Numbered from the stretch's first letter, positions 47,048-55,843 are shown. The stretch is 64,000 nt of DNA from Renibacterium sp. (GCA_017419405.1 JAFOLH010000001.1:1-64000), one strand, 5' to 3'. Translations and numbers: made by a program. Notes: generated by a model not told the origin, from the letters alone.

Positions 47048-48346
47048 TTGCCGCACGAGGTTTTTGATGTTGTAGGGGTCGGTATGGGCCCGTCCAATTT
47101 GGCGTTCGCGACCGCGGTCGACGAACACAACGAGAGTCTAGCGGCAGGGGACCGGATCTCCGCGGTTTTCCTGGAGCAGAAGCCGGCGTTCGCCTGGCAC
47201 CCGGGCATGTTGCTGAGTGGTTCCACGATGCAGATTTCCTATCTCAAGGATCTTGCCACCCTGCGCAATCCCAGGAGCCGGTTCACCTTCGTGAACTATC
47301 TGCAACAAGCCGGGCGCTTGATCGATTTCATCAACCACCAGACCTTCTTCCCATCCCGGATCGAGTTCTCCGACTACCTCAATTGGGTGGCTGCGTCGAT
47401 TGAATCCGCAGTCCAGTACCAGCGCACGGTGACCGAAATCGAACCGTTGGGCGAGTCCTCGGCCGGCGGAGCCCGCTACCGGGTGACCGCCACCGGGCCG
47501 GACGGCGCCGAGGAATACTTCGCCCGTACCGTCATCGCGGCCACCGGTCTGACCGAAAAGCTGCCGAGCTGGGCCACCGCCGGGCGCCGGCTGTTCCACA
47601 ACCACCGCCTGCTCGAGCACCTCGAAGGGATCGGCGAAGTCTCCGAGAACCGCTTCCTGGTGCTCGGCAGCGGGCAGAGTGCGGCCGAAGTGGTGCAGCA
47701 CCTGCACCGGAGCTATCCGCAGGCCGTGGTCGAATCCGCGTTCAACAGCTTCGGCTTCAGCCCGGCAGACGACAGCCCCTTCGCCAACCGGGTCTTCGAT
47801 CCTTCCGCAGTGGACGACTTCTACTTCGCCCCGGACGGCGTCCGCTCCGAACTGATTGCCCGGCACCGCAGCACCAACTACTCCTGCGTCGACCTGGAAT
47901 TGATCAACGAGCTGTACGCGATCGAATACCAGGAAAAGGTGCAGGGCCCGCGCCGTCTGGTCTTCCGGCCGGGGACCGAAGTCCTCGAAGCGGTGGAAAG
48001 CGACGCCGCGGTCTCCGTGACTTTGCACGACCGGATCAAAGGCCAAGCCGAAAACCTGCGCTACGACGCCGTGGTCTGCGCCACCGGCTTCACCTCGGAC
48101 GGGGTCAGCGGCCTGCTGCGCGGCGTCGGCATCCCGGCCGCCGGAACCCCGGGGTTCGCCAGGGATTACCAATTGCTCCTGGACGGCGAGCCGATGACCG
48201 GGCTCTTCGTACAGGGTCCGACCGAAGCCACACACGGCCTGACCTCGACGTTGCTCTCGAACGTCGCAGTGCGCGGCGGCGAGTTGCTGAACTCGGTGCT
48301 GGCCCTGCGCGAGCGCCGCGGCGCCCTCGTCGATCAGGGAGCATGA
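47048..48346 (+). CDS. cchB: L-ornithine N5-monooxygenase
   Basis: 432 residues of the class B flavin N-hydroxylase family (SidA, PvdA, CchB). The FAD motif is VGVGMGPSNLA, the NADPH motif LGSGQSAAEV near residue 208, and the C-terminal ATGF motif is CATGFTSD. It makes N5-hydroxyornithine, the substrate for the formyltransferase and for NRPS module 3. The start is a TTG at 47048 with AGAGGA seven bases upstream; no ATG fits. Its stop overlaps the start of the formyltransferase, so the two are coupled. Confidence 0.94.
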   Translation: MPHEVFDVVGVGMGPSNLAFATAVDEHNESLAAGDRISAVFLEQKPAFAWHPGMLLSGSTMQISYLKDLATLRNPRSRFTFVNYLQQAGRLIDFINHQTFFPSRIEFSDYLNWVAASIESAVQYQRTVTEIEPLGESSAGGARYRVTATGPDGAEEYFARTVIAATGLTEKLPSWATAGRRLFHNHRLLEHLEGIGEVSENRFLVLGSGQSAAEVVQHLHRSYPQAVVESAFNSFGFSPADDSPFANRVFDPSAVDDFYFAPDGVRSELIARHRSTNYSCVDLELINELYAIEYQEKVQGPRRLVFRPGTEVLEAVESDAAVSVTLHDRIKGQAENLRYDAVVCATGFTSDGVSGLLRGVGIPAAGTPGFARDYQLLLDGEPMTGLFVQGPTEATHGLTSTLLSNVAVRGGELLNSVLALRERRGALVDQGA

Positions 48347-49281
48347 TGCGGGTCATCACCTTCGGTTACCAGACCTGGGGGCACCGGACGCTTTCCGCGG
48401 TGCTCGAATCGCGGCACGAAGTGGTTTTGGCGGTCACCCATCCGCCCAGCGACAACCCCTACGAGCAAATGTGGTCCGACTCGGTGGAAGAGCTGGCCCG
48501 GCAGCACGGCGTGCCGGTGCACATCGCCAAGCGACCGGACGCCGCTTTGCTCGATGCCGTGCGCGCGGCGAATGCGGACATCATCGTGGCGAACAACTGG
48601 CGCACCTGGCTGCCGGCCGAAATCTACAACGCGCCGCGCTTGGGCACGCTGAACATCCATGATTCGCTGCTGCCCAAATATGCCGGCTTTTCCCCGTTGA
48701 TCTGGGCCTTGATCAATGGCGACTCGCACGTCGGAGTAACCGCGCACTTGATGGACGAGGGATTGGACACCGGCCCGGTGATCGGGCAGCAATCCGTTCC
48801 GGTGGGGCCGAAAGACCGCACGGTCGACCTTTTCCACCGCACCATCGACGTGATCGCGCCACTGGTGCTCAATGCCCTGGACAGTCTGGAAGACGGCACC
48901 GCGCAGACCATCGAGCAGGACCTGTCCCAGGCGAGCTACTTCCACAAACGCGCTGAGCAGGACAGCCACATCGATTGGACCTGGCCGGCGGACGCCATCG
49001 AGCGTCTGGTCCGGGCGCAATCCGATCCCTACCCGAACGCTTTCGCGTTCCACGGAGGCAAGCGGTTGCGGATCCTCGAAGCCGACGTTTCCCGGGGCCG
49101 TTTCGGCGGCACCCCGGGGCGGTTCAGCATCGAGGCGGAGGGCGGCGTCGTGGTGGTGGCCGGTCCGGATGCTTGGCGCGGGCGGAATCCCGCCGTGATC
49201 CTCAAACGGCTCCGGCTCGACGACGGCACCGAAGTCCCGGCCGCTGAATACTTCGCCGGCCGCGGCGGTTACCTCAGCTAG
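48343..49281 (+). CDS. cchA: N5-hydroxyornithine formyltransferase
   Basis: 312 residues of the methionyl-tRNA formyltransferase fold: formyl-folate binding N-terminal half with catalytic motif NIHDSLLPKYAGFSP, and a C-terminal OB-like domain (residues about 210-305). The location directly behind ornithine hydroxylase and the match to CchA indicate that it formylates N5-hydroxyornithine with 10-formyltetrahydrofolate, giving the residue used by NRPS module 1. The housekeeping Fmt is excluded by context and by the missing def/fmt neighbours. The gene overlaps the hydroxylase stop by four bases and ends at a strong terminator. Confidence 0.92.
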   Translation: MMRVITFGYQTWGHRTLSAVLESRHEVVLAVTHPPSDNPYEQMWSDSVEELARQHGVPVHIAKRPDAALLDAVRAANADIIVANNWRTWLPAEIYNAPRLGTLNIHDSLLPKYAGFSPLIWALINGDSHVGVTAHLMDEGLDTGPVIGQQSVPVGPKDRTVDLFHRTIDVIAPLVLNALDSLEDGTAQTIEQDLSQASYFHKRAEQDSHIDWTWPADAIERLVRAQSDPYPNAFAFHGGKRLRILEADVSRGRFGGTPGRFSIEAEGGVVVVAGPDAWRGRNPAVILKRLRLDDGTEVPAAEYFAGRGGYLS

Positions 49282-49286
49282 CCCGT

Positions 49287-49330
49287 ACCGCAACGGCCCG
49301 GCAGCCTCGGCTAGCCCGGGCCGTTGCGGT
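49287..49330 (+). terminator. Terminator of the hydroxylase-formyltransferase operon
   Basis: A perfect 15-bp stem (ACCGCAACGGCCCGG at 49287-49301 with its complement at 49316-49330) closes a 14-nt loop, five bases after the formyltransferase stop codon. It may also end the convergent ynfA transcript. Confidence 0.8.
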
Positions 49331-49363
49331 CAACCGCCGGATTCGGTCGGCCGGCGGATCTGG

Positions 49364-49702
49364 TCAGCTGGCCGATCTGGGCGCGAACATGATCACCGCG
49401 ACGCCGAGCAGGCAGATCGTGGCGCCGATCAGATCCCAACGGTCGGGTTTGAATTTGTCGAAGACCATGCCCCAGGCCAGCGACCCGGCCACGAACACCC
49501 CGCCGTAGGCCGCCAGGATCCGGCCGAAAGAGGCGTCCGGTTGCAGCGTCGCGATGAAGCCGTAGGCACCGAGCGCGATCACCCCGAGCCCGGCCCACCA
49601 CCAGGCTCTGCCTTCGCGGACGGCTTGCCAGACGAGCCAGGCGCCACCGATTTCGGCGAGCGCGGCAAGGGCGAACAAGAGCACGGACCGGGCGATTGTC
49701 AT
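49364..49702 (-). CDS. ynfA: YnfA family small membrane protein (UPF0060)
   Basis: 112 residues with four hydrophobic helices. The [40 protein letters not shown] and [17 protein letters not shown] segments are characteristic of the YnfA/UPF0060 family, related to small multidrug resistance transporters; a transport role is likely but the substrate is not known here. It may help export in a locus that otherwise lacks a siderophore exporter, but that is speculation. GAGAAT lies six bases before the ATG on this strand with no ribosome site, a possible leaderless start. Confidence 0.9.
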   Translation of the reverse strand: MTIARSVLLFALAALAEIGGAWLVWQAVREGRAWWWAGLGVIALGAYGFIATLQPDASFGRILAAYGGVFVAGSLAWGMVFDKFKPDRWDLIGATICLLGVAVIMFAPRSAS

Positions 49703-49763
49703 GCTTCCATTCTCGCAGTGCGGCCAGAACCTCGGCCGCGGCCATTCGGCTGGCTCCGAAAGC

Positions 49764-50168
49764 TCAGGAAAGCACCGCGAGCGCGTCGATCTCCACCAGC
49801 ATGACCTCGTGCGGCAAGTCCACGAAGACCGTGGTCCGGCTGGGCAGCGCGCCGGAGGGCACGTTCGCCTGGATGAATTCGGCGTAGACCTCGTTCATCG
49901 CGGCGAAATCATCCCGGGTGGTCAGATACACCCGGAACATCAGCACGTCTTCCACCGAGGAGCCGCCGGCTTCCAGGATCGCCTTGACGTTTTCCAGAGT
50001 CCGCCGGGTTTGTTCCCGGACGTCTCCGGCGCCGATGTACTGGTTGCTCGCCGGGTCCATCGGGCCCTGGCCGGAAACCTGGAGCAGGCCTCCTTTGCTG
50101 ACGCCTTGCGAGAAAACGTGGGCCGGGGCCGGGGCATCCGGGGTCAGGACGACGGTCTTTTTGCTCAT
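49764..50168 (-). CDS. RidA family enamine/imine deaminase
   Basis: 134 residues. The RidA core is present: [28 protein letters not shown], and the Arg in [12 protein letters not shown] followed by VEIDALA. RidA proteins hydrolyse reactive enamines or imines released by PLP-dependent dehydratases. Here it is the last gene of an IclR-kinase-RidA operon facing a PLP dehydratase gene, so it probably protects against or speeds the deamination of glucosaminate. Its ATG overlaps the regulator stop by four bases. Confidence 0.9.
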   Translation of the reverse strand: MSKKTVVLTPDAPAPAHVFSQGVSKGGLLQVSGQGPMDPASNQYIGAGDVREQTRRTLENVKAILEAGGSSVEDVLMFRVYLTTRDDFAAMNEVYAEFIQANVPSGALPSRTTVFVDLPHEVMLVEIDALAVLS

Positions 50169-50923
50169 CGGGTGGTTCCTTTCGGTAAATGGCCGAGTTC
50201 GCGGGAAACCGCGTCGGCGGAGCTTTTCAAACCGGGCAGCAGGCCCAGCAGGCCTTCCCGGTCCAACAACATGGTGGGCACCGAGGTCGAAACGGCGGCG
50301 ACTACGGTTCCGCTGGCATCCCGGACCGGTGCGGCGATGCAGTGCACCAACGGCTCGTGTTCGCAATCGTCGTGGGCCCAGCCCTGCTGCCGAACCAGTT
50401 CGAGCTCGGCCAGTAGGGCGGGCGGTGTCAGAATGGTGTTCTCGGTGGCTTTGACGTAGTCGATCTGCCCGGCGATCGCGGCGCGCCGTTCGGCCGGCAG
50501 GTCCGCGAGCAGCACTTTGGCGACCGCGGCCGAATGCAGCGCCGCAGTCAATCCGATCCGGGAATACATCCGGACCGGGTGCCGGGACTCGAACTTGTCG
50601 ATGTACACCACCTCCCGTCCTTCGAAAGCCGCCAGGTGCACGGTGTGCCCGGTCGCCTCGTTGAGTGCGGCCAGATGCGGCCGGGCCACCGCCCGGATGT
50701 CGCGTTGTTCCAGAGCCCGCGCGGAAAGTTCGAAGATCTTCGCGCCGAGCCGGTACCGCTGCTGCCCGTCCCGGAACACGAAGCGTTGTGCCTCCAGGTC
50801 GTGCAGCAAGCGCATCACCGTGGTTTTGTGCACCGCGGCTCGTGCCGCGAGTTCATCCAAGGTCGCAGGCTGGCCGGCCAGCTGGCTCAGCAGTTCGAGG
50901 CCGCGGATCAGGCTCTGGCTCAT
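50165..50923 (-). CDS. IclR family transcriptional regulator
   Basis: 252 residues from the ATG at 50923. Residues about 1-60 are the winged helix (LDELAARAAVHKTTVMRLLHDL) and residues about 80-245 the IclR effector domain (HTVHLAAFEGREVVYIDKFES, CIAAPVRDASGTVVAAVSTS). Regulators of this family, such as KdgR, often sense 2-keto-3-deoxygluconate or related acids, in line with the kinase and aldolase encoded beside it. The gene overlaps both the kinase stop and the RidA start. It probably acts at the dyad at 52100-52115 between the divergent operons. Confidence 0.9.
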   Translation of the reverse strand: MSQSLIRGLELLSQLAGQPATLDELAARAAVHKTTVMRLLHDLEAQRFVFRDGQQRYRLGAKIFELSARALEQRDIRAVARPHLAALNEATGHTVHLAAFEGREVVYIDKFESRHPVRMYSRIGLTAALHSAAVAKVLLADLPAERRAAIAGQIDYVKATENTILTPPALLAELELVRQQGWAHDDCEHEPLVHCIAAPVRDASGTVVAAVSTSVPTMLLDREGLLGLLPGLKSSADAVSRELGHLPKGTTR

Positions 50924-51984
50924 CGGAGCACACTGCTTCCGGCCGGGATCGGCCGTCCCGGCAGAACCGCAGGTGCCGGCAGGGCCGGCGATTCGATCCG
51001 CCCCGGAGCCACCGAGGTGGCACGCCACTGCGCCTCGCTGCAGCCCAGCAGCGCCTCGATCACCGCTTCTTCCGGCAGCGCCCCCCGGTCTCCGGCGACC
51101 GTGAGCGTGCAGGCGGCGGCCAGGTGGCCCCGGCGGAGTCTGGAGGTTTCGTCCAGGCCGGCGAGCAGGCCGCTGAGATAGCCGGCGGCGAAGGAATCGC
51201 CGGCGCCGACCGGTTCCAGCAACGCCACCGACAAAGCTGGGACTTCGGTGCGCGACTCGCGGCCGGTCGACGGATCCCGGTGCAGCGAAACCGCGGAATC
51301 CGCGGCCTTTTTGAGCACCAAGGTCTCGGGGCCGGAGAGCAGGGCGCGCAGTTCGGCTTCACTGCCGGTGCCGAATGCCTGCTCAGCTTCGTCCGCACCG
51401 AGGAGCAGCACGTCGGCCGAGTCGGCAAGCCCGCGCAAAAGCGAGGCGTCTTGCCCGTGCCACAGCCCCGGGCGCCAATTGAGGTCGAAACTGAACACCC
51501 GGCCGTCGCGCGGCAGCCGCAACAGCTGTTCGCAGAGCGCCCGGCAACTCGGCGAAAGCGCCGGAGTGATGCCGCTCAGATGCACCAGTCCGGCACCGGC
51601 CAGCAAGGCGGCGACTGCCGGGTCGGCCAGCAGATCGGGCGCCATCGCAGCGGCCGCCGAGCCCTGCCGGTAGTAGCGCACGCTGTGCTCCGGCTCGGCC
51701 GCGGGGTCTTTGAAGTACAGTCCGGTGGGCCGTTCCCGGTCGATCTGCACCTGGGCCACATCGACGCCGTGTTGGGCCAGGGCAGCCAAGATCTTGCGGC
51801 CGAATCCGTCCTCGCCCAGCCGGCTGATCCAGGACACCGGCACCCCGAAGGCGGCCAAGCCCATGGCCACATTCGATTCCGCACCGCCGATGCCGCAGCT
51901 GAACCGGTCCGCGGCGGCCAAACCGACGGGCGGATCCGGGCTCAGCACCGCCATGGTTTCTCCGAGGCACAGGGCCGAACGCAC
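50920..51984 (-). CDS. kdgK: PfkB-type sugar-acid kinase, probable 2-keto-3-deoxygluconate kinase
   Basis: 354 residues from a GTG at 51984 with AAGGGGA about seven bases upstream; the frame runs to a TTG at 52029. The PfkB fold shows GGAESNVAMGLAAFG near the start, a FSFDLNWRPGLW segment, LLLGADEAE and the ATP/anion-hole motif EPVGAGDSFAAGYLSG. It is close to KdgK, which phosphorylates 2-keto-3-deoxygluconate at C6. A KDPG aldolase in the divergent operon supports that substrate. The last 35 residues are an atypical Pro-rich tail that overlaps the regulator start. Confidence 0.87.
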   Translation of the reverse strand: MRSALCLGETMAVLSPDPPVGLAAADRFSCGIGGAESNVAMGLAAFGVPVSWISRLGEDGFGRKILAALAQHGVDVAQVQIDRERPTGLYFKDPAAEPEHSVRYYRQGSAAAAMAPDLLADPAVAALLAGAGLVHLSGITPALSPSCRALCEQLLRLPRDGRVFSFDLNWRPGLWHGQDASLLRGLADSADVLLLGADEAEQAFGTGSEAELRALLSGPETLVLKKAADSAVSLHRDPSTGRESRTEVPALSVALLEPVGAGDSFAAGYLSGLLAGLDETSRLRRGHLAAACTLTVAGDRGALPEEAVIEALLGCSEAQWRATSVAPGRIESPALPAPAVLPGRPIPAGSSVLR

Positions 51985-52099
51985 GATGGTTCCCCTTCCC
52001 GCCCGGTGTCCGGGCCTTCCTCGAATCAATGCTGGACCGCAGTGCGGTGGGACCTTGACGGTCGAATCTGAGTCATGTTAGACATGGCTCACAATTTTT

Positions 52100-52115
52100 T
52101 GCAACATGCGTTGCA
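52100..52115. promoter_or_regulatory. Probable IclR/KdgR-type operator
   Basis: TGCAAC-ATGC-GTTGCA is a 6-bp inverted repeat with a four-base spacer in the 156-bp gap between the divergent kinase and dehydratase operons. It fits the TGNAAC/GTTNCA half-sites known for KdgR-like IclR proteins. Binding by the regulator at 50165 is inferred. Confidence 0.5.
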
Positions 52116-52140
52116 GATTACGCAATATCGAAGGAATCAG

Positions 52141-53427
52141 ATGAGTTTCCCTGCCCCCGATCCCATCGGACGACTGCCGGAACAACCGTTGGATTGGCGG
52201 TTCAAGGCGGCGCCGGTGGCTGCCCAGGGGTTGACCGTCCGGGAGTTCCTGGCAACCGGGCCGCGGCTGGCCGATCTGCAAACCCCCTTGCTGAGTTTGG
52301 ACGGGCAGGCGCTCACGGCGAATCTGGAACGGATGGCGCAGTGGTGCCAGAGCCAGGGGGTAAGCCTCGCGCCGCACGGCAAAACCACGATGGCCCCGCA
52401 ACTGTGGCAGCGTCAGCTGGAGCGCGGTGCCTGGGGGATCACGCTGGCGAACCTGGCCCAAATGCGGGTGGCTTCGGAATTCGGCGTGCCCACGATCATG
52501 CTGGCGAACGCGCTGGTCGATCGGGAAGCCATCCGTTGGACTGCGGCGGCGGTGGCGGCCGGCACCCGGATCGTGTCCTGGGTGGATGATCTTCAGACCG
52601 TGCAACGGATTGACGCGGTGCTGGCCGAGTTGCCGGTGGAAATGGTCCCGAGCGAACTGGAAGTGCTGGTCGAACTCGGCGGGGTCGGCGGCCGGACCGG
52701 TGCCCGGGGAGTCCAGGCTGCGCTCGAGGTGGCTGCGGCGGTCGCCGATTCGCCGCGGCTGCGGCTGGCCGGCGTCGCCGGCTACGAGGGATCACTCGCG
52801 CACGATGCCTCGGCCGCCGGTCTGGCTGCGGTGCGCGACTATCTCGGCGAATTCGCCGGGCTGCACGAGGCCCTGCTGGCGCAAGGCCGCTATGCCCCGG
52901 GCCGTCGGGTGATCCTCAGCGCCGGCGGCAGCGCCTACTTCGACCTGGTCCTGGAAGCCTTGGGCCGGTATCGTGCCGAAGGCGTTGAAATCCTGCTCCG
53001 CAGCGGTGCCTACCTGGTCCACGACGACGGCTTCTACCGAGGTGTTTCGCCGTTCTCCCGGGCCGATCAGGGGCAGCCGTTCGCGGCCGGAATGCACGCC
53101 TGGGCCAGGGTGGTTTCGCAACCGGAGCCGGGGTTGGCGATCCTCGACGCCGGAAAACGGGACCTGCCGTTCGATGAAGGGCTGCCCGAACCGCAGGGGA
53201 TCGCGGTGGAGCTCGGCGCCGAGCTGGCGCCGCTGCCCGGTGCCACGATCACCGCGGTCAACGACCAGCATTGTTATCTCGCCTTCGATCCGGCGTCGAC
53301 CGAAGTCCGGATCGGCCAGGTGGTCCGATTGGGCCTTTCGCATCCTTGCACGGCCTTCGACAAGTGGACCCTGATCCCGGTGCTCGACGGCGACCGGGTG
53401 GTCGACCTCGTGCGCACGTTCTTCTAG
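52141..53427 (+). CDS. PLP-dependent D-amino acid dehydratase, probable glucosaminate ammonia-lyase
   Basis: 428 residues from the ATG at 52141 (AAGGA five bases upstream). It belongs to the fold-type III alanine racemase/D-serine dehydratase group: the PLP Lys lies in LAPHGKTTMAPQLW, and the C-terminal zinc-type residues occur around ITAVNDQHCYL and SHPCTAFDKW. Family members deaminate D-serine or D-threonine-like amino acids to 2-keto acids. Between a deacylase, a KDG kinase and a KDPG aldolase the fitting substrate is 2-amino-2-deoxy-D-gluconate, yielding 2-keto-3-deoxygluconate and ammonia. That assignment is inference; a plain D-amino acid is the alternative. Confidence 0.82.
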   Translation: MSFPAPDPIGRLPEQPLDWRFKAAPVAAQGLTVREFLATGPRLADLQTPLLSLDGQALTANLERMAQWCQSQGVSLAPHGKTTMAPQLWQRQLERGAWGITLANLAQMRVASEFGVPTIMLANALVDREAIRWTAAAVAAGTRIVSWVDDLQTVQRIDAVLAELPVEMVPSELEVLVELGGVGGRTGARGVQAALEVAAAVADSPRLRLAGVAGYEGSLAHDASAAGLAAVRDYLGEFAGLHEALLAQGRYAPGRRVILSAGGSAYFDLVLEALGRYRAEGVEILLRSGAYLVHDDGFYRGVSPFSRADQGQPFAAGMHAWARVVSQPEPGLAILDAGKRDLPFDEGLPEPQGIAVELGAELAPLPGATITAVNDQHCYLAFDPASTEVRIGQVVRLGLSHPCTAFDKWTLIPVLDGDRVVDLVRTFF

Positions 53428-53434
53428 GCCTCCG

Positions 53435-55120
53435 GTGACTGTCCACGCCGCGCCGCCGGCCGGCCGGGTACTGTTCCGCCGGGCCACCGTGATCGACGGG
53501 ACCGGTGCGCCGCGCCGGCTCGCCGACGTGCTGGTGTCGGGCGGAGTCATCCGGAGCATCGAACAGCCCGGTTCGCTGCGCGCCGCGCAGACCATCGAGG
53601 CCGACGGCCTGGTGCTCGCCCCGGGTTTCATCGACATGCATGCGCATTCGGATCTGCATCTGCTGACCGAACCCGGGCACCTCGCCAAGCTGAGCCAGGG
53701 CGTCACCACCGAGCTGCTCGGCCAGGACGGCTTGTCCTACGCACCGGTGGACGACGCCACGCTCGCCGGCATCCGGCAGAAGATCGCCGGATGGAACGGG
53801 GATCCGGAAGGGTTCGATTTCAATTGGCGCAGCGTGGCCGGATACCTGGACCGGTTGGATGGTTCCGGAATCGCCGGCAATGCCGCCTACTTGGTGCCGC
53901 AGGGCAGCGTACGGGCGCTGGTGATGGGTTTCACGGAAGGCCGGCCCAGCGGCGGCCAGCTGGCGCAGATGTGCCGCCTGGTCCGGGAAGCGATGCAACA
54001 GGGCGCACTCGGCATGTCGTCCGGGCTGACCTATACGCCGGGCATGTACGCGGACCAGGCGGAACTCATTGCGCTCTGCCGGGTGGTCGCGGAGCTGGGC
54101 GGTTTCTATGCGCCGCACCACCGTTCGTACGGGAAGGGTGCGCTGGCTGCTTATGCGGAGATGATCGGGCTCAGCCAACAAACCGGATGCGCCTTGCATT
54201 TGGCGCACGCCACGATGAACTTCCCGGAGAACCGGGGCCGCGCCGGCGAGCTCCTGGCACTGATCGATGCGGCGCTCAACGAAGGCGTCGACATCAGCTT
54301 GGACAGCTACCCGTACTTGCCGGGGGCGACCACGCTGTCGGCAATCCTGCCCAGCTGGGCGACGGCCGGCGGGGTTCCGGAGATCCTGGCCAGATTGGCG
54401 GATCCGGAATCCCGCGCGCGGATCCGCGAGGCGGTTGAAATCCACGGCTCGGACGGCTGCCACGGAGTCGTCGCGGATTGGCACAGCATCGAGATCAGCG
54501 GGGTGCAGAATCCGGAACTGGACCCGATGGTCGGCAAAACCATCGCCGAACTGGCCGAACGCACCGGCGCCGAGCCCTTCGACGTGTTCGTCGGAATCCT
54601 GCAACAGGACCGGTTGGGCACCGGCATCCTGCAACACGTCGGCGACGAAGCGAATGTGCGGCTGATCATGCAGCACCGGGCGCATACCGGTGGCAGCGAC
54701 GGGATCCTGACCGGGCGCAAACCGCACCCGCGGGCCTGGGGGACCTTTCCGCGCTACCTCGGCCATTACAGCCGGGATCTGGCCTTGCTGGGCCTGGAAG
54801 AAATGGTGCACCACCTGACCGGACGACCCGCTGCCCGGCTCAAATTGGCCGAGCGGGGGCTGGTCAAAGCCGGCTACGCCGCCGACCTGGTGCTTTTCGA
54901 CCCGCTGACCGTCGCGGACCGGGCCAGCTTCGCCGAGCCGCGCCGCGCCCCGATCGGAATCCACTCGGTGTACGTCAACGGGCAGGCCGCGATTTCCGAA
55001 GGGCTGCCGACCGGGGTCCGCGCCGGTCGGGCGTTGCGCCGGCAGGCCGATGGCCGGGCCGCGGCGAAAACCCAAAGCCGGCGACGCCACTATGACCAAT
55101 CCCAAAACCGCGAACCCTGA
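53435..55120 (+). CDS. N-acyl-D-amino-acid deacylase family, probable N-acetylglucosaminate deacetylase
   Basis: 561 residues from a GTG at 53435, seven bases after the dehydratase stop. An amidohydrolase of the D-aminoacylase branch: metal motif HAHSDLH near residue 70, ALHLAHATM, and the C-terminal HTGGSDGI and HPRAWGTFPRYL with the catalytic Asp. Such enzymes remove an acyl group from N-acyl-D-amino acids. The operon partners point to 2-acetamido-2-deoxygluconate, whose C2 amino acid is of the D series, as substrate. The extra about 60 residues at the end (RAGRALRRQADG onward) are basic and look disordered. Confidence 0.83.
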   Translation: MTVHAAPPAGRVLFRRATVIDGTGAPRRLADVLVSGGVIRSIEQPGSLRAAQTIEADGLVLAPGFIDMHAHSDLHLLTEPGHLAKLSQGVTTELLGQDGLSYAPVDDATLAGIRQKIAGWNGDPEGFDFNWRSVAGYLDRLDGSGIAGNAAYLVPQGSVRALVMGFTEGRPSGGQLAQMCRLVREAMQQGALGMSSGLTYTPGMYADQAELIALCRVVAELGGFYAPHHRSYGKGALAAYAEMIGLSQQTGCALHLAHATMNFPENRGRAGELLALIDAALNEGVDISLDSYPYLPGATTLSAILPSWATAGGVPEILARLADPESRARIREAVEIHGSDGCHGVVADWHSIEISGVQNPELDPMVGKTIAELAERTGAEPFDVFVGILQQDRLGTGILQHVGDEANVRLIMQHRAHTGGSDGILTGRKPHPRAWGTFPRYLGHYSRDLALLGLEEMVHHLTGRPAARLKLAERGLVKAGYAADLVLFDPLTVADRASFAEPRRAPIGIHSVYVNGQAAISEGLPTGVRAGRALRRQADGRAAAKTQSRRRHYDQSQNREP

Positions 55121-55183
55121 ACCGCCGACCCCGAACCGCCGGTGCTGTACCGCCGCAACGCCCCTACTATCGAAGGACCCCCC

Positions 55184-55843
55184 ATGCCTGCTGAAAACTT
55201 CCGGCAACTTTTGCGCCAGGACCGCGCCGTCGCTGTGGTCCGGGCCGACGCCGTGCCGGACCCGGCTGAGCTTTGCCGGGCGCTCGTCCGCGGCGGCATC
55301 CGCGCCGTCGAACTGACCTTCACGATCCCCGGGGTCCTCGGCCTGATCGAAACCGCGGCTGGGAGCGCCGCGCAGCACGGCGCTACCGTCGGCGTGGGCA
55401 CGGTGCTCGACGGCGAACAGGCCCGGGCGGCGATCGATTCCGGGGCCCAGTTCCTGGTCACCCCCGGGCTGCGCCCCGAGGTCGCGGAGGTCGCGGTCCG
55501 GGCCGGCGTGCCATTCGCCTTGGGTGCCTTGACCCCGAGCGAAGTCGGCCAGGCCCTCGACCTGGGCTCGACCGTGGTCAAGATCTTCCCAGCCCGGGCC
55601 ATGGGGCCGGGCTACCTGAAGGATCTGCTGGGCCCGTTCCCCGGAGTGAAACTCCTGCCGTCCGGTGGAATCGACGCCGGGAATGCCGCGGACTACCTGC
55701 GTTCCGGGGCATTCGCCGTGGCTTGCGGAACCTCGGTGGTGCCGCCGGCCGCCGTCGCTGCCGGCGATTGGGCCGCAATCACGGACCGGGCCGCCGGATT
55801 CGTCGCAGCGTTGGCGACCGGACCGGCCGGGGGCCCGCGCTGA
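55184..55843 (+). CDS. eda: 2-keto-3-deoxy-6-phosphogluconate aldolase
   Basis: 219 residues from the ATG at 55184 with GAAGGA six bases upstream. The class I aldolase motifs are clear: GIRAVELTFTIPG with the catalytic Glu, GVGTVLDGEQA, FLVTPGLRPEV, and the Schiff-base Lys in VVKIFPARAMGPGYLK. It splits KDPG into pyruvate and glyceraldehyde-3-phosphate. It finishes the pathway begun by deacylase, dehydratase and KDG kinase. The stop shares a base with the permease start. Confidence 0.93.
   Translation: MPAENFRQLLRQDRAVAVVRADAVPDPAELCRALVRGGIRAVELTFTIPGVLGLIETAAGSAAQHGATVGVGTVLDGEQARAAIDSGAQFLVTPGLRPEVAEVAVRAGVPFALGALTPSEVGQALDLGSTVVKIFPARAMGPGYLKDLLGPFPGVKLLPSGGIDAGNAADYLRSGAFAVACGTSVVPPAAVAAGDWAAITDRAAGFVAALATGPAGGPR

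Noticed and set aside
48343..49281. Reading the formyltransferase as the housekeeping methionyl-tRNA formyltransferase
   Set aside because: It is coupled to ornithine hydroxylase in an iron-regulated locus and has no def/rsmB neighbours; it matches siderophore formyltransferases.
52141..55120. Reading the dehydratase and deacylase only as general D-amino acid catabolism
   Set aside because: Kept as the alternative, but it would not explain the KDG kinase, KDPG aldolase, GntP carrier and RidA in the same overlapping operons.
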